DNA of 64,000 nt from Limnohabitans sp. Rim8 (GTDB taxonomy: Bacteria > Pseudomonadota > Gammaproteobacteria > Burkholderiales > Burkholderiaceae_C). Each line of letters begins with the position of its first letter. The first letter of the stretch is position 1. The position numbers were made by a program, and so were the translations under genes. A model generated the notes under the pieces. The model was not told the origin of the DNA and made no database searches. It saw nothing but the letters and a program-made list of their open reading frames with translations. Shown here one piece after another: positions 44,792 to 54,073 of the stretch. The stretch lies in the NCBI GenBank assembly GCA_945901045.1, contig CAMDKK010000004.1, forward strand, positions 1 through 64,000, written 5' to 3'.

Positions 44792-46900
44792 ATGAACACA
44801 AGCACACCCCTGTATTCCGATCAGCATTCAGCTGCGGCGGCGGACCGCTGTCACCGCAACTTTGCAGAGCAGCACATGCACACCATCTTGGCCCGCCTGG
44901 CCGGGCCGGGCGCGGTGCCACGTGCCGATCAGGTGGACGCAGTGCACGCCGTGCTGCAGCCGGCGTCGCGCGTGCTGGTGGTGCAGGCCACCGGCTGGGG
45001 TAAGTCGGCGGTGTACTGGGTGGCCACGCACGCGATCCGCAGCACGGGCGCTGGCCCTACGCTGGTGGTGTCGCCGCTGTTGGCGCTGATGCGCGACCAA
45101 GTCAGCGCGGCCAAGCGGGCTGGCCTGAAGGCCGCCACGGTCAATTCCACCAACATCGACGATTGGGACGGTGTATTTCAGCGGCTGGATGACGATGCCA
45201 TCGATGTGCTGCTGGTGTCGCCCGAGCGCTTGGGTAACCCGCGATTTGCGTCTCGGCTGGGCGTTTTGCTGGCCCGCGTAGGCCTGATCGTGATCGACGA
45301 GGCGCATTGCATCAGCGACTGGGGTTTTGACTTTCGGCCCGACTACCAGCGGCTGGCGCGGGCGCTGCTGTCTACGCCTACCGCCAGCGTGCTGGCGACG
45401 ACCGCGACGGCCAATGAGCGTGTCACGCACGACATTGGCGCCCAATTGGGGGCCGGCACCGTCACGTTCAGGGGCACGTTGGCGCGCACCTCGCTCACCC
45501 TGTCGGTGGTGCCAGACTTATCGCCCTTGCAGCGGTATGCCTGGATCGCCGATGCATTGGAACGATTGCCCGGCTCGGGCATTGTGTATGTGCTGACGGT
45601 GGCCGAGGCCGAACGCCTCACGGCGTTTTTGCGCAGTTGCGGCCATGCGGTCGATGCCTATACCGGGCAGATTGACGCCGATACGCGACTGGAAGTAGAA
45701 GAGCGCTTGCGCCACAACCGGGTCAAAGCGGTCGTGGCCACCTCGGCGCTGGGCATGGGTTATGACAAGCCGGACTTAGGCTTTTGCGTGCATGTGGGCT
45801 CGCCGTCCACCCCAGTGGCGTACTACCAGCAGGTAGGCCGGGCAGGACGTGCGGTGGCGCATGCCGAAGGGGTGTTGCTGCCTTCTGACGCCGACGAGCG
45901 CATTTGGGATTACTTTGCCACAGCATCGATTCCTGACGCGTCTACGGCGGCCAAGGTCTTGCAAAGCCTGGGCACAGACGGACGCAGCCTGCTCGAGATT
46001 GAAGCCGACACGGGCGTGCGCCGGGGGCGGCTGGAGGCACTCTTAAAAATCTTAGCGGTCGAAGGCGTAGTGGAGAAAGACAGTTCGGCATGGCGTAACA
46101 CCGGCGTGCCCTATGTGCACAACACGGCCAAATGGACGGCTTTGGCCCAAGTGCGCCAGCAAGAGGCGGACATCATGCGCCAGTACGCGCATGGCCAAGG
46201 CTGCCTGATGGCGTACTTGCAGACCGCTCTAGACGACCCATCGCCTGCACCGTGTGGTCGCTGTTCGGTGTGCACCGGTCATTTGCCGTTTCCGGGCCTG
46301 ACCCCTTCGCACGACAAACTGATCGTCGCGCGCGACTTTTTGCGTGGCATGGACGTGGACATTGAACCGCGCAAACGCTGGCCTGCCAGCGTCAGCCGCA
46401 AAGGCAGCATTCAGGGTTTTGACGCTGGGCGAGCCGTGGCGTTTGCCGACGATCCGGGCTGGGTGGCGGAATTGCTGGCTTTGCGTGAAGCCGCGCCCGG
46501 TGAGGTGCCCGAGCCTTTGCTGGCCGGGGCGCTGGCCACCTTGGGCCGCTGGGCCAAGACCTGGCCCGCTCGCCCAGTGTGTGTGGTGCCTCTGCCTGCG
46601 CCAGACATGGCGTCCAACCAGACGTTGGCCGCCCACATCGCCCGCAAAGGGAGGTTGCCGCTGCACGAGGTGTTGACTTGGCAGGGTGGGCCGACGCCAG
46701 CGGATGTGGCGTCTACCCCGGTGGTGGCGCATCTGGAGTGGGCTATTGGGCTATCGCCCGATGCCGACTTGCCCGACGGGCCGGTGTTGCTGGTGTGCAC
46801 CGATGCCCGCACCCGCTGGACAGCCACAGTGGCCGCTGCGCTGTTGCGTGAAAATGGGGTGTCTCAGGTGTTGTTGCTGGCTTTGCATTTGCAGCCTTGA
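44792..46900 (+). CDS. RecQ-like DNA helicase with degenerate phosphoribosyltransferase-like C-terminus
   Basis: ATP-dependent 3'-5' DNA helicase, 702 residues. Motif I is QATGWGKSAVYW (about residues 65-76), motif II is IDEAHCISDWGFDFRPDYQR, TTATANERV is motif III-like, and YYQQVGRAGR is motif VI. The zinc-binding cysteines occur as GCLMAY followed by CGRCSVC (about 470-495). The last 120 residues resemble a PRTase: PVCVVPLPAPD and GPVLLVCTDARTRWTATVAAA. The PRPP-binding aspartates (LLVDDxxxSRWT in homologues as I remember them) are replaced by Cys-Thr. Markedly GC-richer than the left half of the window. RBS AAGGGA before ATG. Possibly transferred from a high-GC genome. Confidence 0.85.
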   Translation: MNTSTPLYSDQHSAAAADRCHRNFAEQHMHTILARLAGPGAVPRADQVDAVHAVLQPASRVLVVQATGWGKSAVYWVATHAIRSTGAGPTLVVSPLLALMRDQVSAAKRAGLKAATVNSTNIDDWDGVFQRLDDDAIDVLLVSPERLGNPRFASRLGVLLARVGLIVIDEAHCISDWGFDFRPDYQRLARALLSTPTASVLATTATANERVTHDIGAQLGAGTVTFRGTLARTSLTLSVVPDLSPLQRYAWIADALERLPGSGIVYVLTVAEAERLTAFLRSCGHAVDAYTGQIDADTRLEVEERLRHNRVKAVVATSALGMGYDKPDLGFCVHVGSPSTPVAYYQQVGRAGRAVAHAEGVLLPSDADERIWDYFATASIPDASTAAKVLQSLGTDGRSLLEIEADTGVRRGRLEALLKILAVEGVVEKDSSAWRNTGVPYVHNTAKWTALAQVRQQEADIMRQYAHGQGCLMAYLQTALDDPSPAPCGRCSVCTGHLPFPGLTPSHDKLIVARDFLRGMDVDIEPRKRWPASVSRKGSIQGFDAGRAVAFADDPGWVAELLALREAAPGEVPEPLLAGALATLGRWAKTWPARPVCVVPLPAPDMASNQTLAAHIARKGRLPLHEVLTWQGGPTPADVASTPVVAHLEWAIGLSPDADLPDGPVLLVCTDARTRWTATVAAALLRENGVSQVLLLALHLQP

Positions 46901-47020
46901 GGTATCCATCAACCCCTATGGCATGGATATGAAAATTTGCCAAGCCCGATGCCGCTTGGTTTTTGACAGGCAAAATGAAGCTGTGTCCGATTTGGACGCC
47001 ATTCAAACAAGGCCCGTGCC

Positions 47021-48754
47021 GTGAGTACACAAAGTTTCATCCTCGGCAAAGACGCCTCGCTGGAAGCGAGCATCAACACCATGCAAACCCGTTTGCAGGC
47101 CTTGGGTTTTCACATTGAAGAAAAAAGCTGGCTCAATCCGGTCGAAGGCATTTGGTCGGTGCACATTCGCGATCGCGATTGCCCCATCTTGTTCACCAAC
47201 GGCAAAGGAGCTACCCGTTTGGCGTGCTTGGCCAGCGCCCTGGGAGCGTTTTTTGAGCGTCTAGCGACCAATTATTTTTGGACCCATTTTTACCTCGGCC
47301 CTGATGTGGCGAATCAGGCCTTTGTGCATTACCCGCAGGAACGCTGGTTCGAGGTGCCCGAAGATGGTTCTTGGCCTGAAGGCCTGCTCAACCCCGAACT
47401 GCATGCATTTTACAACCCTGATAGCAACATCGACGCGCGCAACCTGATCGAGTTCAATTCGGGCAACGAGGAGCGGGGCATTTGCACCATCCCCTACACC
47501 CGCCAGAGTGACGGAGCGACGGCCTACATTCCGGTCAACATCATTGGCAACTTGTATGTGAGCAACGGCATGTCGGCAGGCAACACGGCAGCCGAGGCGC
47601 GCACCCAAGCTTTGTCGGAGATTTTTGAGCGTCATATCAAAGGCAAGATCATCAGCGAAGGCATTTGCCTGCCCGACGTACCACAATCGGTGCTGCAGCG
47701 TTTCCCGCGCATTGCCGCTGGTATTGCCGCTTTGCGTGCCGCAGGATTTGGCATTTTGGTCAAAGATGCGTCATTGGGCGGCCAGTATCCGGTGTTGAAC
47801 GTGACCTTGTTGCATCCCGAAGACCAAGGTTGTTTTGCCAGCTTTGGCGCCCATCCGCGCTTTGAAGTGGCCTTGGAGCGCGCCTTGACCGAGTTGCTGC
47901 AGGGCAGGGCGCTTGATACCCTGGCAGGTTTCCCGCCGCCCACTTTCGATTTGGAAGAAGCGTCCAGTGCGCCCAATATCGAGCGCCACTTTGTCGACTC
48001 CAGCGGCGTGATTCATTGGCGCTTTATGAGCGAAAGCCCTGACTACGTTTTTGCCGATTGGAATTTCGCCAGCAGCACGGCGCAAGATTGTGCGTGGTCG
48101 CTGAACCGCATTCACCAAGATGGTTTTGAGGTTTATATTGCAGATTTTGAGCATCTGGGTGTCTATGCCTGTCGCGTGCTGGTGCCGGGTATGTCGGAGA
48201 TTTACCCGGTCGACGACCTGGACTTTGAAAACAACAGCATCGCCAACCCTTGGCGCGAAGCCGTGCTGAATTTGCCAGACCTGGACAACGAAGAGTGCGC
48301 GGACTTGTTGGCAACACTCAACGAATCCAGCCTTGCCGATCAACGCCCCATCTCGACCGTGATCGGGATGGTGGCCGATGCAGGCTCCTTTTGGTCCGAC
48401 TTGCGGGTGGGTGAACTCAAAACCCTGTTGGCCCTGGCCTGCGGCGATGAAGCCGCCACCATCGAGGGCTGCGAATGGCTGCGCCATTTTGACCAACTCA
48501 AGCCGCAACGCCGTGCGGTCTACGCCTGTGTTGAAAGCCTGATTCAACTCACCGATTTGGGCGACACCGCGCCTTACTTGTCTTCGCTGCGCCAGTTGTA
48601 CGGTGCCGGTGTCGTTGCCCAGGCGCGCGCTTTGATTGCGCAAACCGACCGTTTTATGGGCATTTCAGCACCGGGCTTGCAGATGAACGGCTGCGAGATG
48701 CACCACAAGCTGTGGGCCGCTTATGCCAAGGTGCAGGCCCGCAAGGAGGCCTGA
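47021..48754 (+). CDS. ycaO: Ribosomal protein S12 methylthiotransferase accessory factor YcaO
   Basis: 577 residues, close in size and sequence style to E. coli YcaO (586). The YcaO ATP-binding domain occupies about residues 50-390, with TNGKGATRLACLASALGAFFER, SNGMSAGNTAAEARTQALSEIFER and the C-terminal helical part. YcaO acts with RimO in beta-methylthiolation of S12 Asp88; no rimO is present here. GTG start with AAGG 8 nt upstream. Alone on its strand between the helicase and a glyoxalase-fold gene. Confidence 0.9.
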   Translation: MSTQSFILGKDASLEASINTMQTRLQALGFHIEEKSWLNPVEGIWSVHIRDRDCPILFTNGKGATRLACLASALGAFFERLATNYFWTHFYLGPDVANQAFVHYPQERWFEVPEDGSWPEGLLNPELHAFYNPDSNIDARNLIEFNSGNEERGICTIPYTRQSDGATAYIPVNIIGNLYVSNGMSAGNTAAEARTQALSEIFERHIKGKIISEGICLPDVPQSVLQRFPRIAAGIAALRAAGFGILVKDASLGGQYPVLNVTLLHPEDQGCFASFGAHPRFEVALERALTELLQGRALDTLAGFPPPTFDLEEASSAPNIERHFVDSSGVIHWRFMSESPDYVFADWNFASSTAQDCAWSLNRIHQDGFEVYIADFEHLGVYACRVLVPGMSEIYPVDDLDFENNSIANPWREAVLNLPDLDNEECADLLATLNESSLADQRPISTVIGMVADAGSFWSDLRVGELKTLLALACGDEAATIEGCEWLRHFDQLKPQRRAVYACVESLIQLTDLGDTAPYLSSLRQLYGAGVVAQARALIAQTDRFMGISAPGLQMNGCEMHHKLWAAYAKVQARKEA

Positions 48755-48773
48755 CGCGCTACTCTAAAAACGT

Positions 48774-49481
48774 TCATATCCCGTGGCTTTGTAATTTCAC
48801 AAGGCCTTTGGGGGTATTCAAGGTGGCGGTGATGTTGGCCGCGCCTTGCGTCAACTCGACATGGCTCAGGCCGATAGCCACAAAGGCGGCTTGGAGCATG
48901 TCAACACTGGGGTGTTGCACCCCCAAACTGTGCAGCGTGACACCGGAGCGGGGCAGGCTGTTGCGCGGGTGCAGGCGCAGTGGGTCGGCGGCCACGGGTT
49001 TGCCCCACTGAATCAGGCTGGGCAGGGCGCCATTGAACAGCCGTTGCCCATCGTTACGCACAGAAATTTGCCAATTCAAAACACCCTTGGACGTGCGGCG
49101 GCTGGCGTGCACGGCCGGCCCTCGGTCGATCCCGACCATGCGCAGCGCCATGCGGGCGGCTAATAAATCGGGCGTGCTGGCCACAAAGTGCACTATGCGT
49201 GGTTCTGGGGCCACTTCTGCGCGCAGCTTCTCATCGTCCATGTCAAACCAGCGCGTGGGCTGCTTCTTTTTGGGGCGAACCGCGTGCGGGTTGATGGCAA
49301 TGATTTCCAAGTAGGCCAACGGGTTCTCGGGTGTTGCAATTTTGAATAAGCGGTTGTGGGTGCCGTACAACTCGTGTTCGCCGCCTGGCCCAGGCGTGAT
49401 GCCCAGAGTGGCTTCGCACCAGTGAACCCCGGCTTCCAAATCAGCGGCCAACACCACCAAATGGTCAATTTCTGTTTTCAT
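48774..49481 (-). CDS. VOC/glyoxalase-like domain protein
   Basis: 235 residues. The N-terminal half starts IDHLVVLAADLEAGVHWCEATLG, the hallmark of glyoxalase-like (VOC) folds, with a metal-ligand His; GGEHELYGTHNRLFKI and YLEIIAINP follow. The C-terminal half is a second VOC-like repeat (GVTLHSLGVQHPSVDML). Function unknown; members bind divalent metals and act on small carbonyl compounds. Its 3' end lies 19 bp from the convergent ycaO stop. Confidence 0.85.
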   Translation of the reverse strand: MKTEIDHLVVLAADLEAGVHWCEATLGITPGPGGEHELYGTHNRLFKIATPENPLAYLEIIAINPHAVRPKKKQPTRWFDMDDEKLRAEVAPEPRIVHFVASTPDLLAARMALRMVGIDRGPAVHASRRTSKGVLNWQISVRNDGQRLFNGALPSLIQWGKPVAADPLRLHPRNSLPRSGVTLHSLGVQHPSVDMLQAAFVAIGLSHVELTQGAANITATLNTPKGLVKLQSHGI

Positions 49482-49649
49482 GGCCCCGACCTTACCACTG
49501 CCGAGCTAGGGCGTGGTCAAACCTGTGGAAGGCATCTATGCGTGTCAAGCCCTATGCCCGGGGTGACAGTCAGCCCTCTTATTTTCGGGTGAAATTACAA
49601 ACTGGCCTTGAACTCGGTTGTTCAAGTGATTGACTGAAGGAGACCCCCC

Positions 49650-50414
49650 ATGAATTTGTTTGACCTCAGCGGCAAAGTGGCCGTGATCACCGGCTCATCT
49701 CGCGGTATTGGCCGCTCAATTGCTGAGCGCATGGCCCAGCACGGCGCCAAGGTGGTGATTTCATCGCGCAAAAAAGAAGCTTGTGAAGAGGTCTGCAAGG
49801 CCATTCAGACGCAATATGGTGCGGACAGCGCAATTGCGGTGCCTGCCAATATCTCGTCAAAAGAGGAGTTGCAAAACCTGATGGATCAGACCCTGGCGCA
49901 TTGGGGCCGCGTGGATGTGCTGGTGTGCAATGCCGCAAGCAATCCTTATTACGGGCCGCAAGCCGGGATTGCCGACGCCCAGTTTCGTAAAATTTTGGAC
50001 AATAACATCATCGCCAACCATTGGTTGATCACCATGGCCGCGCCGCAGATGGTGGAGCGCAAAGAGGGCTCCATCATCATTGTGTCTTCGATTGGAGGCT
50101 TGCGCGGCTCATCGGTGATCGGTGCTTACTGCATCAGCAAGGCGGCTGATATGCAAATGGCGCGCAATTTGGCGGTGGAATACGGGCCGCACAACATCCG
50201 GGTCAATTGCATCGCGCCGGGCTTGATCAAAACAGACTTTGCCCGCGCGTTGTGGGAAGACGAGGCCATGCTGGCGAAGCGCACAGAAACCACCCCATTG
50301 CGCCGCATTGGTGAGCCCGATGAGATCGCAGGTGCGGCGGTGTTTTTGGCCTCGGCGGCTGGATCGTATATGACAGGTCAGAGTTTGGTGGTCGATGGGG
50401 GGGTGACCATATGA
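49650..50414 (+). CDS. SDR family oxidoreductase
   Basis: 254 residues, classical SDR. TGSSRGIG at residues 14-21, NAAS near 90, SSIGG near 145, and the YxxxK pair in YCISK near 159-163; the tail is GQSLVVDGGVTI. AAGGAGA is 9 nt upstream of ATG. It is a single gene between the VOC gene and the NlpC gene (convergent with the latter). NAD(P)-dependent oxidation of an alcohol is expected; substrate unknown. Confidence 0.9.
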   Translation: MNLFDLSGKVAVITGSSRGIGRSIAERMAQHGAKVVISSRKKEACEEVCKAIQTQYGADSAIAVPANISSKEELQNLMDQTLAHWGRVDVLVCNAASNPYYGPQAGIADAQFRKILDNNIIANHWLITMAAPQMVERKEGSIIIVSSIGGLRGSSVIGAYCISKAADMQMARNLAVEYGPHNIRVNCIAPGLIKTDFARALWEDEAMLAKRTETTPLRRIGEPDEIAGAAVFLASAAGSYMTGQSLVVDGGVTI

Positions 50415-50465
50415 GCCATGAATGGGCCATCTCTGCAGTTAACTGAGGTCTGGAGACTGCTGTGT

Positions 50466-51011
50466 TCAGCGTTGCGTCTCGGCTTCGACGCGCTGGACAC
50501 GTCTCGCACCGGTGAACCGATTGTTCCAGTAGGCTTCACGCATATCGTCCACCCGTACCGAAGAGCCGGAGTGCGGTGAATGGATGAATTGGCTGTTGCC
50601 CATATAAATACCCACATGGCTGAATGTGCGTCGCATGGTGTTGAAAAACACCAAGTCGCCGGGTTTGAGTTCGTTACGTTCGATGGACTGAGTGACTTTG
50701 GCCTGTTCATCTGCGCGACGTGGCAGCACCAGACCAATGGATTGCTCGTACATGTGCCGCACAAAACCGCTGCAATCGAAACCGGTATTCTCATTGGCGC
50801 CGCCACGGCGGTAAGGAACGCCCAAGAAGCCCATGGCTTTGACCACCAAATCGGAGGCTCTGCCGCTCATGGACTGGCGCGATTGTATGAAGTGATCGCT
50901 CAGTTGGGCAGCCAAGCCTTTCTCTAAGGCCTGACGGTCCAGTTCGTCGTCGCTGGGCGCAGCCCACGCGGAAAAGCTGACCCAAATCATCAAAAGGAAT
51001 AAAAAACGCAT
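50466..51011 (-). CDS. NlpC/P60 family cell-wall peptidase
   Basis: 181 residues. The signal peptide MRFLFLLMIWVSFSAWA is followed by a mature domain with GVPYRRGGANENTGFDCSGF (catalytic Cys in DCSGF, about residue 80), SHVGIYMGN with the catalytic His, and FIHSPHSG with the third polar residue. It cleaves peptidoglycan stem peptides in the periplasm, as MepS-like endopeptidases do. A very good promoter lies at 51020-51048, only 8 nt from the start codon. Confidence 0.9.
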   Translation of the reverse strand: MRFLFLLMIWVSFSAWAAPSDDELDRQALEKGLAAQLSDHFIQSRQSMSGRASDLVVKAMGFLGVPYRRGGANENTGFDCSGFVRHMYEQSIGLVLPRRADEQAKVTQSIERNELKPGDLVFFNTMRRTFSHVGIYMGNSQFIHSPHSGSSVRVDDMREAYWNNRFTGARRVQRVEAETQR

Positions 51012-51019
51012 ATTTCTCC

Positions 51020-51048
51020 ATTATAACCTGATCAAACTTAGACGTCAA
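51020..51048 (-). promoter_or_regulatory. Sigma-70 promoter of the NlpC/P60 gene
   Basis: On the minus strand, TTGACG (51048-51043) is followed by a 17-bp spacer and TATAAT (51025-51020), a near-perfect -35/-10 pair. The ATG is at 51011, so only 8 nt separate the -10 hexamer and the start codon. Initiation 6-8 nt downstream would leave almost no 5' leader. The GGAG at 51019-51016 would then lie upstream of the transcript start. Confidence 0.7.
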
Positions 51049-51183
51049 TTAACTTAAAGTGTTATCTCAATAAATGGTTATAAAATGATGATTTAATTAG
51101 ATTTTTTCTATTTTTAAATTATCGTTAACAAGTCGTCACCAAGCCTGCGACAATGGTGCATCTTGCCCTGATTGGACCGTTAA

Positions 51184-51786
51184 ATGCTTTTGGAATTGTC
51201 TGAATCTCAGCTTGTCTTGGTGGATTACCAAGAACGCTTGTTGCCTGCCATGTTGGATGGGCCAAAGACATGGGCCAACGCTGCCTTGCTGGGGCAATTG
51301 GCCAATCGCTTGGCTGTGCCTGTCTGGGGAACCGCGCAAAACCCTTCTGGCTTGGGTGAGTTGGCACCAGAGATCGGTGCGCATTGCCGACAAGTTTTAG
51401 TGAAAATGCAGTTCAGTGCCATGGAGGAAGGCTTGGGCGAATGGCTCAAGCCCGAGCCTGAGGCGCCCAAAGGCAATGCGCGCAGTTTGCCCCGCCACTT
51501 GCAAAAGAATCAAAATGCCAGCCCTTCGCGCAGCATGATTGTGATTGCCGGTTGCGAGGCCCATGTTTGTTTACTGCAAACGGCCTTGGACCTGATAGAA
51601 GATGAGTTTGATGTGTGGGTGGTGACCGATGCCTGCACGTCGCGCAACGAACGCAACCGCGACGCCGCGTTTGACCGCTTGGCAGGTGCTGGTGCCGAAT
51701 TAGTCACCACCGAAATGGTGGGCTTTGAATGGCTTCGCAGCGCAGAGCATCCGGAGTTTAAATTCTGGCAAAGTCTGATCAAGTAA
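51184..51786 (+). CDS. Isochorismatase-fold hydrolase
   Basis: 200 residues. It starts LELSESQLVLVDYQERLLP, with the first catalytic Asp in VLVDYQ; a Lys lies in VLVKMQFSA and the nucleophilic Cys in GCEAHVCLLQTALDL (about residue 126), which gives the Asp-Lys-Cys triad of cysteine hydrolases of this superfamily. A low-complexity insertion (residues 82-115) is unusual. The substrate is an amide or vinyl ether in homologues; not known here. It is preceded by an AT-rich 170-bp gap shared with the NlpC gene, and no clear RBS is visible. Confidence 0.86.
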   Translation: MLLELSESQLVLVDYQERLLPAMLDGPKTWANAALLGQLANRLAVPVWGTAQNPSGLGELAPEIGAHCRQVLVKMQFSAMEEGLGEWLKPEPEAPKGNARSLPRHLQKNQNASPSRSMIVIAGCEAHVCLLQTALDLIEDEFDVWVVTDACTSRNERNRDAAFDRLAGAGAELVTTEMVGFEWLRSAEHPEFKFWQSLIK

Positions 51787-51963
51787 GACTCTGGTCCTCT
51801 CATTTACAGCGCTTGCAAGTCTGGCAGTTGTTGTTTTTGGATTCGATTCTTGATTTGAAAAGTCAGTTTGTAGCAAGTCCTTCATGAACAATTGTCAGTT
51901 CAGAGGGCTTGCATGCTGGTCAGGCCAAGGAACACAGAAATAATTCATATTGTGAGGACACAC

Positions 51964-53862
51964 ATGGCCAGTTTTGTTGATTTTCACGCGCGCTCTGTCA
52001 ATGACCGTGACGCCTTTTGGGCCGAGCAAGCCAAGTTGGTGGACTGGAATGTGGCGCCAAAGCAGGTATGCGATTACAGCAACCCGCCTTTTGCAAAATG
52101 GTTTGTGGGCGGCGAGACCAATTTGTGTCACAACGCAGTGGATCGGCACCTCAAAGACCGTGCCGATCAGGCCGCTTTGATCTTTGTGTCGACTGAAACT
52201 GACCAGGAAAAAACCTACACCTACCGCGATCTGCACGCTGAAGTGCAGCGCATGGCGGCCATCTTGCGTGATCTGGGCGTGCTCAAAGGCGATCGTGTGT
52301 TGATTTACATGCCCATGGTTGCTGAGGCTGCTTTCGCCATGTTGGCTTGCGCCCGCTTGGGCGCCATTCATTCCGTTGTTTTCGGAGGCTTTGCGTCTCA
52401 CTCATTGGCTACACGCATTGAAGATGCAAGCCCAAAGGTCATCGTCAGCGCAGACGCGGGTTTGCGTGCAGGCAAATGCGTGCCCTACAAGCCCTTACTG
52501 GATGAAGCCATCAAGCTCTCGGCTCACAAGCCGACAAACGTGATCATGGTGAACCGTAAACTGGCTGAGTTCACTCCTGTTCCAGGCCGCGATCTTGATT
52601 ACGACACCGAGCGCGTCAAACACATGGACGCTGTGGTGCCTTGCGAATGGGTCGAATCTACCCATCCCAGCTACACACTCTATACATCAGGGACAACCGG
52701 CAAGCCCAAAGGTGTTCAGCGTGACACGGGGGGGTATACCGTGGCCTTGGCTGCCAGCATGCCGTACATTTTTGAGGGGCAGCCTGGCGGTACTTTTTTT
52801 TGCACCAGCGACATTGGCTGGGTGGTCGGGCACAGCTACATCATTTATGGCCCCTTGATCGGCGGTATGGCCACCATTCTCTATGAAGGCTTGCCCATCC
52901 GGCCGGACGGTGGGATTTGGTGGCGCTTGGTCGAAAAATACAAAGTTAATGTCATGTTCAGCGCTCCAACGGCCATTCGTGTACTGAAAAAACAAGATCC
53001 CGCCTTGCTGTCCAAATACGACCTGTCAAGCCTTCAAGCATTATTCCTGGCCGGTGAGCCGCTGGACGAGCCTACGGCCAAATGGATTTCCGAGGGCCTG
53101 AACGGTAAGGCCATCATTGATAACTATTGGCAAACAGAAACGGGCTGGCCCATTTTGAGCATCTGTAACGGCGTGGAAAAAGCACCCAGTAAGTTCGGCT
53201 CCCCAGGCAAAGCTATTTATGGCTACAGCGTGAAACTGGTCGACGACCAGACTGGCGAAGAACTGCTTGGTGCGAATCAGAAAGGGGTGTTGACCATTGA
53301 AGGGCCACTTCCCCCTGGGAATCTACAAACTTTATGGGGAGATGACGACCGCTTTGTGAAAACCTATTGGAAGACGGTTCCTGGAAAATTGGTTTACAGC
53401 ACATTTGACTGGGCTGTACGTGACGAAGAGGGTTATTACTTCATTCTGGGTCGCACTGATGATGTCATCAACGTTGCTGGCCACCGCTTGGGTACACGCG
53501 AAATAGAAGAAAGTATTTCAAGTCATCCCAACATTGCAGAGGTCGCAGTGGTTGGCGTCGCTGATCAGCTCAAAGGGCAGGTTGCCATGGCCTTTGCCAT
53601 TGCCAAAGACAGCTCAGGCCTGACTGAGTTGGCGGCACGCTTGAAGCTGGAGGGGGAGGTCATGAAGGTGGTGGATGCCCAGTTGGGTGCCGTTGCCCGT
53701 CCATCTCGTGTGTTTTTTGTGACAGCATTGCCCAAGACCCGCAGCGGTAAATTGCTGCGCCGTGCCATACAAGCTGTAGCCGAAGGCCGCGACCCAGGTG
53801 ACTTGACGACCATGGACGACCCGACTGCATTGCAGCAGATTGCCGAGCTGATCAAAGGATAA
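51964..53862 (+). CDS. prpE: Propionyl-CoA synthetase (PrpE)
   Basis: 632 residues. It starts at ATG 51964 (MASFVDFHARSVNDRDAFWA), with GAGGAC upstream; the frame extends 24 codons further but that part has no homology. ACS-family domains: N-terminal ACAS segment, then TLYTSGTTGKPKGVQRDTGG near residue 238, YWQTETGWPI near 403, and the acetylatable Lys in KTRSGKLLRR near the C-terminus. PrpE converts propionate to propionyl-CoA. It is separated from sucA by 211 bp and not part of a prp cluster here. Acetate or a similar short acid could also be a substrate. Confidence 0.9.
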   Translation: MASFVDFHARSVNDRDAFWAEQAKLVDWNVAPKQVCDYSNPPFAKWFVGGETNLCHNAVDRHLKDRADQAALIFVSTETDQEKTYTYRDLHAEVQRMAAILRDLGVLKGDRVLIYMPMVAEAAFAMLACARLGAIHSVVFGGFASHSLATRIEDASPKVIVSADAGLRAGKCVPYKPLLDEAIKLSAHKPTNVIMVNRKLAEFTPVPGRDLDYDTERVKHMDAVVPCEWVESTHPSYTLYTSGTTGKPKGVQRDTGGYTVALAASMPYIFEGQPGGTFFCTSDIGWVVGHSYIIYGPLIGGMATILYEGLPIRPDGGIWWRLVEKYKVNVMFSAPTAIRVLKKQDPALLSKYDLSSLQALFLAGEPLDEPTAKWISEGLNGKAIIDNYWQTETGWPILSICNGVEKAPSKFGSPGKAIYGYSVKLVDDQTGEELLGANQKGVLTIEGPLPPGNLQTLWGDDDRFVKTYWKTVPGKLVYSTFDWAVRDEEGYYFILGRTDDVINVAGHRLGTREIEESISSHPNIAEVAVVGVADQLKGQVAMAFAIAKDSSGLTELAARLKLEGEVMKVVDAQLGAVARPSRVFFVTALPKTRSGKLLRRAIQAVAEGRDPGDLTTMDDPTALQQIAELIKG

Positions 53863-54073
53863 CTTAAGGACTCTCAGGTTCAAGCTTGTTCCCTTAATGC
53901 GATTTGATTTTGTGAATCTGTAAGTTTTAACTTGGCGATCACGTGGCACAATGCCACGGTTACTTCGGCCCTTCCCATGCCACAGTCGCATCCGCCAACC
54001 GGTCCAGCCGTGTCGCGGAAGGTACATATCAACCAACTAATGTTTCCTTCAGGGAAACGAAGGTCAGCGAAAA
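53863..54073. promoter_or_regulatory. Upstream region of the sucA operon
   Basis: 211 bp between prpE and sucA. It contains a perfect small hairpin (CGTGGCA, loop CAA, TGCCACG) at 53942-53958 and a second one (GTTTCC, loop, GGAAAC) at 54042-54058 next to the ribosome site GAAGG. Neither has a T-run, so they are not terminators. The second could affect sucA translation start. No strong promoter consensus was identified. Confidence 0.4.

Noticed and set aside
53942..53958. Hairpin upstream of sucA as a terminator
   Set aside because: The stem is perfect but no T-run follows, so intrinsic termination is not supported.
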